Below are positions 43,185-55,306 of a stretch of 64,000 nucleotides of DNA, in pieces (the stretch's first letter is position 1; the number at the start of each line of letters is the position of its first letter). Below the pieces are notes generated by a model that ran no database searches, was not told the DNA's origin, and saw only the letters and a list, made by a program, of their open reading frames with translations. The position numbers were made by a program, and so were the translations under genes. The stretch spans positions 40,010,164 through 40,074,163 of the forward strand of contig CM049315.1 of NCBI GenBank assembly GCA_026874595.1. The letters run 5' to 3'. The stretch is from Sipunculus nudus (lineage: Eukaryota; Annelida; Sipuncula; Golfingiida; Sipunculidae).

Positions 43185-46100
43185 TCAGACCTCCGCCATA
43201 TGGCACTGTCGGAAATGTAGCATTTTTCCTTCGAATATTCCTGGATCCAGATGGTGCTCCGGATCACCACCAATATTTAATCAATTGTATCATTGCCGAG
43301 CTATCCTGAAAATTTCATCAAAATCCGTTAATAAACTTTTGAGTTGTGTTACTTACAGACAAACGGACGGACAAACATACAAACAGGCAAACAAGATGAC
43401 CAGAGGTCACGCGCTTGCCGGAAATGGAAATGATACAGACAGATAGACAGAGAGTGCATGTAGAAACAGTCATATGAATGAGCAACATTGTGGGGGCAGC
43501 AGAAACGGATAATATGTTTATTTATGCATGCTGACCTTTAACAGCTGCATATCTTTCTAGTGTAAAAGGGACCAAGTTCAAAATTTTTTCATGAAATCCC
43601 GTTAATCTCGTTTGACAAGAAGCAGTGAGACGTTTTCAGGTTTGTCATGCCAAGCTGGCCAAATGATATGAAATGCCGAAAACTAGACCTGTCTAGCTAT
43701 AAAAGCCGCTGAGTTATAAGCATTTGCATGAAATCTCGTGTTTTCTAGTTTGACGGGAAATGGTGCGAGCTTTGGCGAGATTTCCAGTTTTGTCATGTCA
43801 GGTTTGTCAAATATTACAAAATGCCGGAAACTAGACCTGTCTAGCTGCAGTTCCATGAAATCTCATGTTTTCTCGTTTGATAGGATACGGTGCGAGGTTT
43901 TGCCTGACATGCATGTCTGTCGTGTCAAGCTGGTCTAGTGGAACAAAATGCCGAAAACCAGACGTGTCTATCTGTAAAACTCGCTGAGTTATAACCAATG
44001 CCGTGAAATCTCATGTTTTCTCGTTTGACGAGATACGGTGCGACATTCGTCCTGACTTTCAGTTCTGTTATGTCCAGCGGATCATGTGAAACAAAATGCC
44101 GAAAACTAGACCTGTCTAGCTGTAAAACTCGCCGAGTTATAAGCATTTCCGTGAAATCTCGTGTTTTGTCGTTTGACGAGATAGGGTGCGAGATTTGGCC
44201 TGACTTGCACATCTATCGTGTCAAGCTGGTCATGTGGAAGGAAATGCCGGAAACCAGACCTGTCTAGCTGTAAAACTAGCCGAGTTATAAGCATTTCCGT
44301 GAAATTTCGTGTTTTCTCGTTTGACGAGATACGGTGCGAGATTTTGCCAGACTTGCATATCTGTCGTGTCAAGCTGGTCTAGTGGAACTAAATGCCGAAA
44401 ACCAGACGTGTCTTGCTGTAAAACTGGCCCAGTTATAAGCATATCCGTGAAATCCCGTGTTTTCTCGTTTGACGAGATACGGTGCGAGATTTGGCCTGTC
44501 TTGCAGCTCTGTCGTGTCAAGCTTGTTTGGTGGAACGAAATGCCGAAAACCAGACCTGTCTAGCTGTAAAAGTCGCCGAGTTATAAGCATTTCCGCGAAG
44601 TCTCGTTTTTTCTCGTTTGCCGAGATATGGCGCGAGATTTGGCGTGACTTTCAGTTCTGTCGTGTCAAGCTGGTCATGTGGAACAAGATGCCGAAAACTA
44701 GATCTGCCTAGCTTAAAAACTGACAAAGTTACAAAAAATGGTCGTGTTATTTCCAATTTCCATGATTTTTGCCCAAAAAATGTAACCATGGTAACGGCAC
44801 TTGCATATCTGTCGTGTCAAGCTGGTCTAGTGGAACTAAATGCCGAAAACCAGACGTGCCTAGCTGTAAAACTGGCCCAGTTATGAGCATTTCCGTGAAA
44901 TCCCGTGTTTTCTCGTTTGACGAGATACGGTGCGAGATTTGGCCTGTCTTGCAGCTCTGTCGTGTCAAGCTTGTTTGGTGGAACGAAATGCTGAAAACCA
45001 GACCTGTCTAGCTGTAAAAGTCGCCGAATTATAAGCATTTCCGCGAAGTCTCGTTTTTTCTCGTTTGACGAGATATGGCGCGAGATTTGGCGTGACTTTC
45101 AGTTCTGTCGTGTCAAGCTGGTCATGTGGAACAAAATGCCGAAAACTAGATCTGCCTAGCTTAAAAACTGACAAAGTTACAAAAAATGGTCGTGTTATTT
45201 CCAATTTCCGTGATTTTTGCCCAAAAAATGTAACCATGGTAACGGCAAATTTAAGTAAGCTACATGTCAAAAGAAAGGCCAGGTGATGACGAAAAAAATG
45301 AGCTATTGCAGAAGTGGATACGCCTATTTATGGCGAAGTTATAGTGCAAAAACCGTTAACCATACCTGTCGTGACCTTGACCATTGACCTTGGAGCAATG
45401 TTGACCAAAAACAATAGGGCACCTAGAAATCGGTTTGTCAATCAAGCCTGTAAGTTTCAAGTTGATTGATGCAAAAGTGTGACCTGGAGAGTCGTGACAA
45501 ACAAACAAACAAACAAACAAACAAACAAACAAAGAGACAAGATGACCAGAGGTCACGCGCTTGCCGGAAATGGAAATGATACAGACAGATAGACAGAGAG
45601 TGCATGTAGAAACAGTCATATGAATGAGCAACATTGTGGGGGCAGCAGAAACGGATAATATGTTTATTTATGCATGCTGACCTTTAACAGCTGCATATCT
45701 TTCTAGTGTAAAAGGGACCAAGTTCAAAACTTTTTCATGAAATCCCGTTAATCTCGTTTGACAAGAAGCAGTGAGACGTTTTTAGGTTTTTCATGTCAAG
45801 CTGGCCAAATGATATGAAATGCCGAAAATTAAACCTGTCTAGCTATAAAAGCCGCTGAGTTATAAGCATTTGCATGAAATCTCGTGTTTTCTCGTTTGAC
45901 GGGATATATTACGAGATTTGGCAAGACGAGCAGTTCTATTATGTCAAGACGGCCAAACGTTACGAAATGCGAAAACTAGATCCGTCTAGCTGTAAAAGTC
46001 GCCGAGTTATAAGCATTTCCGTGTACTCTCGTGTTTTCTCGTTTGACGAGATATGGTGCAGGATTTGGCCAGTCTTGTAGATTTGTCATATCAAACTCTC

Positions 46101-47999
46101 TAAATGTTATGAAATGGCGAAAACAACATCTGTCTAGCTGTAAAAGTCGCCGAGTTATTAGCATTTCTGTGAAATCTCCTTTTTTTTGTTTGACGAGATA
46201 TGGTGCGAGATTTGGCCAGTCTTGCAGGTTTGTCATGTCAAGCCATCCAATTGTTAATGAATGCCAAAAACTAGACCTGTCTAGCCGTGAAAGTCGCCGA
46301 CTTATATGGACTTCTGTGAATTCTCGTTTTTCCACATTTGACCAGATATAATGCGAAATTTCGCCAAGTATCGCAGTTTTACTATGTCAAGTTGGCCAAA
46401 TGTTACCAAATGCCAAAAACTAGACCTGAGTAGCTGTAAAAGTCGCCTAGTTATAAGCATTTCCATGATATCTCGTTTTTTTTCTCGCTTGACGAGATAT
46501 GGTGCGAGATTTGGCCTGATTTCTTTTCTGGCGTGTCAAGCTGGTCATATGTTATGAAATGCCGAAAACTAGACCTGTGTAGCTGTAAAAGTCGCCGAGT
46601 TATAAGCATTTCCGTGAAATCTCGTTTTTTCTCGTTTCACGATAAACCGAGCGAAATTTGACGAGACTTGCAATTGAATGACTTAGAACCAAGGGGAAGC
46701 AGCCTTATGCAAAAAACTAGACCCTTGAAACATAAATATTAACCGAGATAGAAGCCAAAAACTGCATATTATCAGATCGTCAAGTTTAACCCACAAATTT
46801 GGTAACCATGGTAACGACAGCACAAAGCTACATGTGCGGAGGAATAAGCCAATGTTCCTAGTTTAAGATACAACGATAAAAATTGTGCCGTGTTTAAAAT
46901 TATTTTAGATATTGCAGAAAAATGATATCTTACAGTGTTTCAGGTACCACGCCCCCTGGTGGCTATTTCCAAAAAATGAAAAACTGATTTCGAGATATTT
47001 ATAAATAACACAAAATATATCAATTTCAAAGCCATTGTTAAAAAAATGCAACCTGTAGGTCATATTTAATGAAATCTCGAAGACTCTCGTTTGACGAGAA
47101 ACGGTGCGAGATTTTGCAAGATTTTTGATTGGATCACCGAAAACTCACCAAGGGCTACAAGATTAAAAAAAATTGACCTCTCCAGCATAAAAACTGACAG
47201 AGTTAGAAGCTGAAAACTGCATATTTTCAAAATTCAAAAGTTTTACCCCAAAAATAGAGAAATCTGGCAATAGCGCAGTTTGGCACCTATGCGCAAAAAT
47301 AAGCCCATGGACCCCACTTGAAGGTGCTGTGATGGAAATGGCCCAATGTTTAATAGTTCTGGAGGTATAGCACCAAAACAAATTTTCATGTTTTTTCATC
47401 TGCAACGCCCCCTGGCGGCCATTTCCAAAATCTGAAAAAACAATTTCGAGATATTCTTGTGTTACATAAAATATCTCAGAATCAGTACGATTGCTGCAAA
47501 TTTGATAAATATCACGAAATTCCATGATTTCTCCCCGAAATTGCGTAACCATGGTAACAGCAAATTCAAGTAAGCTACATGTCAAAAGAAAGGCCAGGTG
47601 ATGACGAAAAAAATGAGCTATTGCAGAAGTGGATAAGCCTATTTATGGCGAAGTTATAGTGCAAAAACCGTTAACCATACCTGTCGTGACCTTGACCCTT
47701 GACCTTGGAGCAATGTTGACCAAAAACAATAGGGCACCTAGAAATCAATTTCTCAATCAAGCCTGTAAGTTTCAAGTTGATTGATGCAAAAGTGTGACCT
47801 GGAGAGTCGTGACAAACAAACAAACAAAAAGACAAACAGACATACGCAACTGACGAACATGCTTGCCGAAATCGAAGATTTCCGGCAAGCAACAAACAGA
47901 CATACGCAACTGACGAACATGCTTGCCGAAATCGAAGATTTCCGGCAAGCAACAAACCAACGCCGGCTAAAACGTAACCACCTTGACGGAGGTTATTAA
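43185..47999 (+). mobile_element. Composite non-autonomous element with ~148-bp tandem core
   Basis: The left end reads CAGACCTCCGCCATATGG. The right end is TAACCaCC-TTGAC-GGaGGTTA, an imperfect hairpin near 47978-47996, so GACCTCCG and CGGAGGTT form inverted ends. Inside is a tandem array (about 43560-46680) of ~148-bp units, with landmark GTTATAAGCATTTCC at 44136, 44284, 44432 and 44580 and the word TTCTCGTTTGACGAGATA in each. Large segments are duplicated: 43393-43740 recurs at 45539-45885, and 45265-45530 at 47575-47825. A 60-bp exact tandem duplication sits at 47832-47951. No protein frame is credible. The class is unknown, but the layout resembles tandem-core pearl-like elements. Confidence 0.65.
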
Positions 48000-48242
48000 G
48001 TCAGAGGCCATAAAGGTGGATAGGAAATGCAGTACAGGGAAGGGAACCAAGACGGTACGTGATCTGCCAGTTAGATGGCGCTCTGGGCCTGTGTAGCAGT
48101 TCTGGCTATTTCATTTGACTATAGTTTAACCTAAACGAATTAGGGCATTTCGAAATTTTAATAGACCAGGCGTTTGCGTCTCCAAGCTTGTATATGCCAT
48201 GTCGGTATCCTATATACGGTTACAATATATAAATTCAATAAT

Positions 48243-48890
48243 GGGTAAAAGCCGGGAGTCCCGGCCGGAAGCCGGAATATCCCGGCTCCCGGGAAATCCG
48301 GGACTAAGGAGTTACGAACGAACCGTACCACACAGGATCAATTTGCTATACAGTTATTAAAGCACATATACCAATGTATTAGCCCATAACAGGTTCCACT
48401 AATTCTGTTTTGTTGGAGGTAGATACACTTTAGCGCACTACTTAAATAACATAAGTAAAATAAAAATAAAATAAACGATAAAACATTCGGACTATAAACT
48501 GCCTCCTCGTGGCTCCAACAGATATTTTAATCACTCCTCCAAATAAAATTTGCAAGGAGCATCCAATTGGTCTTGCGAAAGGCTGACACACTGCTCTAGA
48601 CATTTTCTTAATGGAGTGATAAAGCGGTCTCAACGGCTCGGGAGAACATATTTTTACGTGACACCGGCCACCTCAGCAGAGAGTTCCTCCCGGCTGTTAC
48701 CCATTTTCCAGTCATCAATTTAACATTACTCTGTTTACATAAATCAGATTAGCAGAACCTGTTATGGACTTATATATTGGTATATGTGATTTAAATACTG
48801 TATAGCAAATTGAGCAAGTGTGGTAAGGTTCGCTTGTAAATCCTTGGTCCCGGATTCCCGGTTCCCGGCCGAGATTCCTTGCTTTAACCC
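48243..48890. mobile_element. Foldback element with ~150-165-bp terminal inverted repeats
   Basis: The left arm (48243-48407) and the complement of the right arm (48740-48890) share an ordered series: GGGTaAAAGC, CCCGGCCGG-type GC words, CCGGGAC(T/C)AAGGA, GCGAACC-TACCACAC, CTCAATTTGCTATACAGT, CACATATACCAAT and CCATAACAGGTTC. The arms flank a 330-bp interior. The interior has no transposase; the 63-codon minus frame 48442-48633 is unrecognised. No clear target duplication was found. Confidence 0.8.
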
Positions 48891-49271
48891 AGGTCCTATC
48901 AATTCATATGGAAGGAGAACCAACAAAAATAAAATACACTTATTTGAAATACCAGGAATGGTCGTCTAATGATCCGACCGTAAGGCTGAACACGTTTCAC
49001 TGAAGTTGATTGGACTTAAATATTCTTAAGGTGTATGGAAGCCAATTTTAGTTTTAGCAGTTTGAAAGTCTGGCACATGTATTCATGACAGAATCGATTC
49101 TGAGTAGGCGCCGCAACTAGTGGCAAATATACATACCGACTTTACACCGTCACACACTCTTTAAGAGTCGTGTGCCGAGATCCGTGAAATTATAACATAT
49201 AATTGCTGCCATCATGCGGCCAACATTATGACTAAACTTTAGACAAACAGGATGAAAATCATCTACACAAT
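48891..49271. other. Nothing recognised
   Basis: No repeat copies or coding signals seen. Confidence 0.4.
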
Positions 49272-49720
49272 GGTTTTCCTGCCTCTGCTCTGATTTGACT
49301 CTCCAAAGTCTGCAGACGCATCGTCGGTGCGCTCTTCCAGGACAGGTTTTTATTATTTTGGCAGGAGCATTTCCTGTTAAGCTGCATAATAAATCATTTT
49401 TTTATTACCCCTATAGGTGTCCCTATCTCTGTTTAAAGGTCCTCCATGAAAGTCACGCTTTTTCAGGACGCCCCATGGGATTTTCCTGCATTTCGAGCTC
49501 ACTGGCCCGTTAAGACCATGAACAGAAAGCATGATCTGCCCGAGTCCGAAGTTTTCATGACATACGTAGTCTCACGGGTCCTCTATAATTCCCATTGACC
49601 CCCCCCCCCCCCATATCCTTCACTACAACTCTAAAAGAATGTTACTCTGTCAACAGGAAGCTTTTAATTCAAACGCTAAACAAAGATCATATGACTCCGC
49701 TTTCAACGCGAAGGCTCGTC
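49272..49720 (+). repeat. Host repeat, copy without the LTR insertion
   Basis: It is homologous to 18780-19003 joined to 26916-27110. The point occupied by the retrotransposon there is continuous here (ACTGGCCCGTTAAGACC, 49501-49517). A C15 tract interrupts the copy at about 49598-49612. The repeat class is unknown. Confidence 0.85.
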
Positions 49721-49942
49721 AGTTTGGTGGATTGAACCAGAGTTTGACATAATTTTTATTGGTTCAAAAGAATATTGTTATCTATACATTAATAAGTATC
49801 TTTTCATGATAACCATGGTCCTAATAGCTCGGCATATTTAAGGGTTGTTCGAAAAAAAGTTTGTCAAAAAGGAAGTCCCACAAGTGAAAACACAGTCCGG
49901 GGCGGGGGGGGGGGGGGGGGAGGTTGTCGGGGGCTCGACAGT

Positions 49943-50161
49943 TCACTGATTTTTTTCCCAATTGCTTGCACTGAAAGATGTTAACCTGCTTTTATCTGAG
50001 AGCTTTGTCAGTTTTCGACTAGACCTGCTTATTCCAGGCCAATCAGCAAAGAACGCTGATTGGCGCTGCAGCCTGTCAGTTAAACATTTTGGTATTCCAT
50101 TTAACAGAAAATTTGCATAATCAAGTGTAGAAATTATCATAATTGAGCTAAAGTTTTGCAA
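49943..50161 (-). pseudogene. LINE reverse-transcriptase C-terminal scrap
   Basis: The minus-strand frame contains STLDYANFLLNGIPKCLTDR followed by LQR. This closely resembles the conserved stretch near the end of RT domains in CR1/jockey-type LINEs (LDYAN...L.GLP...RLQRVQN). Downstream the family signature (VQNAAARL...) is lost and the frame ends at a stop after SNWEKNQ. It is a short, truncated fragment. The LINE clade is not resolved. Confidence 0.6.
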
Positions 50162-50778
50162 GCATCAGTCGTTATATATTGTTTCATCTTTCCGATTTGC
50201 GTATCACATGGTAGGAGAACCGTGTTACTCCATAAACTCCTTACTCCATAGATAAGGGGCTATCTTGAAGTACACCCAGATTTTTAACATGAATAGATGG
50301 AGCAAATGTGTCGCCTTCGATAGATATGCTGTAGTTTTTTTTTCGGGTGAAAAATTATTAATTCAAATTTTATATCAATTTACGGGTAGATAATTACCGG
50401 CTTGTGGGTACCTATATCCTGCATGTTTTTATTCAGATTTTAGTTTTTTTCAAATATTTTAAATGAGATTATACATTTTAAACAGGTATAGAGGCCGACA
50501 TAATCCTTTTTACAGCAGTAACTGCCGATATTAATCCCTTTTCGCGTTTGTGTGTGTTTGTATATGATAATTCACAACATAAAACAAGCTATCATGAGCG
50601 GAATCTCATGAGAGTTACAGACATTATCTAGTATCGGCCAATGAAGAATAGATAAGAGTTTAACGTGGATGCGGATGGTCCGGACTCTGGAATGTCATCA
50701 AGGAATATTAACAAATGTAGTCACTTATGCACGAATGAAACTTGGAATAAGGGCCGAATAAGTGAATGCAAACATAAC
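50162..50778. other. Nothing recognised
   Basis: No repeat copies or coding signals seen. Confidence 0.4.
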
Positions 50779-50779
50779 A

Positions 50780-50826
<47 letters not shown>

Positions 50827-50965
50827 TGCATTCTGGATTTTAATTTGAGAAACTACCTGTAGCTTGTTCTTTTGTTCCTATTCTTTTTTGCTTATTAGGT
50901 AATAAAGGATACGAGACACCACACCATTATTCTGGTTTTAAAACAAACAAACAAACAAACAAAAA
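50779..50965. repeat. (TA)n and (CAAA)n microsatellites
   Basis: A TA tract at about 50782-50821 and a CAAA tract at about 50941-50962, separated by unremarkable DNA. Confidence 0.9.
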
Positions 50966-51164
50966 GACAATTAATGAACCTTAATAAGTGGTAAATCTAT
51001 CTATCAGATAAATACTTTCATCAGCCGAATGTTAAGCAGTGTGAAACTGAAAGGTATATAAAAGTGTTCTATATAACTAATTAACTATTACAGAACGGAC
51101 GCACAGTCTCTAATTCACTTGTTTTTTATGACGTTGTGGTTCGTGTGAGTCAACAGTGTCCGGT

Positions 51165-51260
51165 TGTGCTTATTGAGCATAACAAGACCGCATGATCAGA
51201 GGTCCGATCTGGCACATACACGACAACCCCAACATTAGGAGAACAGACATGCGCCTTACG
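51165..51260 (+). repeat. Diverged repeat, relative at 56727-56815
   Basis: AGCATAACAAGACCGCATGA with CAGAGGTCCGAT parallels AGCATAACAAGGCCGTGTGA with TGGAGGCCCGAT at 56737-56768, followed by alignable DNA for about 50 bp. Class unknown. Confidence 0.55.
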
Positions 51261-52085
51261 TTTTTATTTGGCAAACTTTCGTTTATATTAGTTCCACACA
51301 TCGCGCCCTGTCCTAGTTTATTTACTACGTTTCTACTGAAGTTATTAAATGGTTTATAAGAATAAAATATTGGCAGATATTATAATTTCTTTAGATAACA
51401 CTATATTTTGTGTATATTTAACGCACTTAGTATTGAATAGGCCTCTTAAGACAAGTGTCCTGATTAAGTACAATTACTCCACAAAACCCTGATTATTTTA
51501 TGTCTTTTAATTTAAATTTCAATCTAGCGCTTTATTGAAATCGCTCACAATAGCCTTAAGACCTTTTTTTCCAGTTTACTGTTGTAGTTTTCGTTAATGA
51601 AGTCAATGTTGAGAAAATGGATGCCAATTTTGATGCATTGTTTCTAGTTTTATCACAAGCCTGTCACTTCTCTTCTTTATTCTATACTTTTCAACCCTTT
51701 TTAAAACTACAAATATACATTTGTAAATATGAATTTATTTTGACCGTTTTTTATTCCGTTTTTCATAAAACTTAAAGCATGTTAACTTAAAATCCTGGTT
51801 AGAATTTACAGTAAAAGCTTTAACAAACAAGTCTTTATTACATTTTGAAAAAAAAAAACTTTTTTTCGATTAAAATTAATAGCTATAAAGTCTTTGTAGA
51901 ATTTTTTAAAGTGCAAGTATTATACGTAAAAATTAAATTTTTCCTCCTAAGCGTTCACTGTACTTTCTGTATGTCCTTATCGTGTGTATACATGTAAGCT
52001 GCCCTCCTATTTGCACTGAATACGAAGGTAGAAATAACCAAAATGTTATGTTACTGGTAAGGTCTCTTTGGAGACATATGTAAAC

Positions 52086-52087
<2 letters not shown>
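51261..52087. other. Nothing recognised
   Basis: AT-rich, no repeat copies or coding signals seen. Confidence 0.4.
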
Positions 52088-52138
<51 letters not shown>

Positions 52139-52145
52139 TATATAT
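52088..52145. repeat. (TA)n-(CA)n microsatellite
   Basis: TA repeats followed by a short CA run and more TA. Confidence 0.95.
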
Positions 52146-52584
52146 GGAATTTTAGTTAATGTGTCCTGTAGAATAATCTGGATTGGTCATCTCATTTGTC
52201 AGACCATGAGGAGTACCTTTGATGGCCACAGATGGCGCCACCTCCTTGATCAGTAGGTTGGCCATCGAGAACCAACAGCTTTCCTGCCATTCATCTTAAA
52301 CGGCATATGGTACATAAGTTCCCGCTTTCCAAGCTTGGTAAATTATGCAAGTTAGGAAAACTTGGTGAAAATTTATTGAATCAACAGATTATTTATATGA
52401 AAGAAGTTATACTTTGCTTAATTAATTATATCCCTGATAAAAATCATTAAGTTGGATATTTTGTTAATTCGTCTTTAATAAGGTTTTGCTTGTAAGTTTC
52501 TAATGAATTTGAAATTTTAGTGATATTTAAAGCTAGGGAGCTATTGTTGAAGAACGAACATTTCCGTGACGGATGGGTTCTAGG

Positions 52585-52750
52585 ATCCATACGATCTATG
52601 TTATTCATTTCTAAATAATCATATGTATGTAACTGCTCTTCTGATATTTAATAGATTAATGATATAGCTACAGTGATACAGACAGGATTGACAGAAAAAA
52701 TAGAAAAATTTGGAAGTTGATATAAAATATTAGAGTATTCAGGAAAAAAA
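52585..52750 (+). repeat. Duplicated segment, copy 1
   Basis: CGATCTATGTTATTCATTTC, then TAAATAATCA, and later AGATTAATGATATAGCTACAG and a TAGAAAAATTTG stretch, correspond to 53480-53640 with indels. A diverged pair about 900 bp apart. Confidence 0.7.
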
Positions 52751-53394
52751 AATAAAATTAATAATATGTTTCTCCGACACTTTTATTCGGAAAATGATGC
52801 GAGCAGGCTTTTTATTTATTTATTTTTTTACCGTTAAAATAGCGTAAAATATCATAATGATTATAAATTATATCTTTGGCACTGGCATTAAAATGACAAG
52901 TACTTTTTTAATTATGAGATAATTAACGATGTATAGGTCGTATGGTCAAAAGTCTGAAGAAATTTTCGAATTATGTGGCATTTTTATTTCTTTTACGTGT
53001 GATTTCAACATACAAAGCAGATTATATAATACTGTGGATGTCAAAATCTCGCAGTGAACACCGGAACATGCGGGGCCCCGCCGATGGCAATGAAATTGGG
53101 GAATCCCCATCGAAATGCATTATGGTCATGCGTTATTAGAACAAGATCCGAAATCGGTTAATAAAGAAATACATTAGACATTTATTTATGTCTTATATAA
53201 TCTTTGTTGATATTTCTTATTTCAATTATTTTTGGCCTGGGGCACAATTATATTTTGTCATAACATATTAGTTCAGCTGAAGTCCAACAGATGGCGGTAT
53301 AAATCGTAAATAAAGTCCGCAATTATGATAACATCCGACTCCCCTAATGATGTTTATAGTGCGATGATCTTATGAATATATCAAACGCTTATAT

Positions 53395-53490
53395 GATGAA
53401 GATTATACGCTGATCTGATGTCTATTTTACATCCTGATATGTACATACACGGTGATCTGATTGTATCTTACACGCTGAACCGATCTGTGT
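53395..53490 (+). repeat. Relic of the 24-bp minisatellite
   Basis: Degenerate units (ACGCTGATCTGATGTCTAT, TGATATGTACATACACGG, TGATCTGATTGTATCTTACACGC) match the unit of the 57335-59837 array. They lie about 3.9 kb upstream of it and run directly into the second copy of the 52585 duplication. Confidence 0.75.
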
Positions 53491-53640
53491 TATTCATTTC
53501 TAAATTATCACATGTATATAAATAAAAACTTAAGTATAAATAAGACTGCCTCTTGTAAGATTCAACAGATTAACGAAATAGCTACAGAGAGATGAGACAG
53601 AAAATATTAGAAAAGTTTGATGAGTATATTACACGTGTAT
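53480..53640 (+). repeat. Duplicated segment, copy 2
   Basis: Homologous to 52585-52750, with the matching words GTGTTATTCATTTCTAAAT and AGATTAACGAAATAGCTACAG. Confidence 0.7.
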
Positions 53641-53984
53641 ATTACGTGTTAAGAAGGGGTCGCAACAGGCGCGCCCCCCCTCCCTAAAATCTGTCAATTA
53701 AATTTTAGGGGGCACCCAAATTCGTAAATTGTCAGGGCCTGTCTAAAACTTTTGCAAATTAGCTCACAAAGTTGTAAATGAAAGTCCCAGGGCATAGTTT
53801 AAACTGTTTAATTTAGTAACAGTATAGGATGACACCTTTATATAACTATAGTAGCTATGATAGACCAAGCAAAATCCTCATTGCTCTGTCCACTGCTCAT
53901 GCATGGGTCATGTGCGGTGTTCAATTCCACCGGTTTTTATCTAATATAAAGCAGGCCCTATATGAGCGGTGAGGTCAGCAGGTA

Positions 53985-54508
53985 CACCGTAAAGGGGGAA
54001 CGACGGGCCCGAGGGGTGCCCGATCGACCAGGAATTTTCGATAGAGTAGAATAATATGTTTGAAAATGTAGAACTCTCATTTAGTTTTTATTTAAGCTTA
54101 TAAAAATTTTAGTAAGGAGACCCCTCGAGGGTCCGATATGGGGCGACAGAAATGCGCATCCCGTTTGTCATTTGAGAAACATGTATATAAAAAGTTTTTA
54201 ATCCAAATAGTGGGGTCTATATTAAGGGACCAGTACCGGCCAGAATTAAGTAGATCAAATTTCAAATTTCCTATGAGGGCCAATGAAAGATTTGAAAATG
54301 CAGAAGTCTCACTTGATTTAATTTTAGCCTAGGAATGTCCAATGAGGCAAACAAAAATACCCGAAAATGATTAAGACACGTTTGACTAAATATAAATATA
54401 TTGTTTCTAATAGTGAGTGACCAAAGGGACCCAGGCCCGTCAGGAGATCACTCTGTGAAGAACACCAGAAAATACTTAAAAATTAGAAACTCTCATTGGA
54501 TTTTATAT
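53985..54508 (+). repeat. Old diverged tandem repeats, split by a solo LTR
   Basis: A motif of the type GAAAATGcAGAACTCTCATTTgaTTTtAtTT recurs near 54062, 54294 and 54480, and again on the far side of the solo LTR near 55484 (TGAAGTCTCAAATTTAAGTTCTCATTTG). Words such as GAGGGTCCGATATGG and GGGACCCAGGCCCG / GGACTCGGACCCAGG recur between them. The apparent period is roughly 180-230 bp. Strongly decayed, no coding frame. Confidence 0.5.
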
Positions 54509-55306
54509 TGTTACGGAACCTTATATAAACAGATCACGTATGCGTGATAAACACAAATTGTGTAATGGAGATTCTGTAACACTAGGCAGCGTGAAATGTC
54601 TAGGGGAATGAACAAAGTGGTCAGTGGTGTTTTGTTAACAAATAACTATAATTTATTCTTAAAACAACCCTAACATACAATACACTAAATCAATACAATT
54701 ATACAGTAAAACAGCGGTATAACAACAAATCAGTACAATCACACAGTAAAATAAACAATGTGCACAGTACCTGGATACCACCAACGATAAGTTCTTTAAA
54801 TGTATACTCTCGGAGAATAACAGTCCCATGTTAAGCTCTTGTAACAATCCAGAAAGTAAACTGAAGTCCGAAAAAGACTCGTCACAAAATCAAGGAGAAA
54901 GTCTAAAGAAATCTATAATTGCCGCACTCGTCGGATAAGGTCCCACAAACCGACACACACGCTTCTGCGTCCGCTGGAATCTTCTCTGCTCTCTCTCACG
55001 GCTCTAACACACAGCCCCTTTATAAACTTTTCACCTCAAGCCGAGAAGCTTCTATTTCTCGAACATTCGAAGAACCTAACACAATACACGGTAAACACGC
55101 GTTCAGGAATCATCTAGAAAAACGTCGCTGTGTCTCTACACACCAGGGTCCACACGTGACCTCGGCCAGGCGAGAAAGCCCAAGGCTAGCATGACAACGA
55201 GAGTTCAACCAGTACGAATTAAACTGAGAATGTAACAAACGGCCCGGCGAGGGTGTCACAACACGAGTTACGCCCATGTCACACAATAACAAGAGCACCT
55301 GAAACA
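54509..55306 (-). mobile_element. Solo LTR of a Gmr1-like element (inverted)
   Basis: The 798-bp unit begins TGTTACGGAACC and ends CACCTGAAACA on the plus strand. Its complement runs TGTTTCAGGTG...GGTTCCGTAACA, with TG/CA ends. The complement of 54562-54700 matches the 3' end of the LTRs at 19004 and 26067 (CATTCCCCTAGACATTTCAC, GCTGCCTAGTG). No gag-pol DNA adjoins either side, so it is a solo LTR. The flanking 4-bp sequences (ATAT and ATGA) do not match. It represents a diverged subfamily; the 74-codon frame of the other LTRs is not kept. Confidence 0.8.

Noticed and set aside
43738-46557. Many overlapping frames of 70-119 codons on both strands
   Set aside because: All arise from the ~148-bp array and recur with its period on both strands, which marks repeat translation rather than genes.
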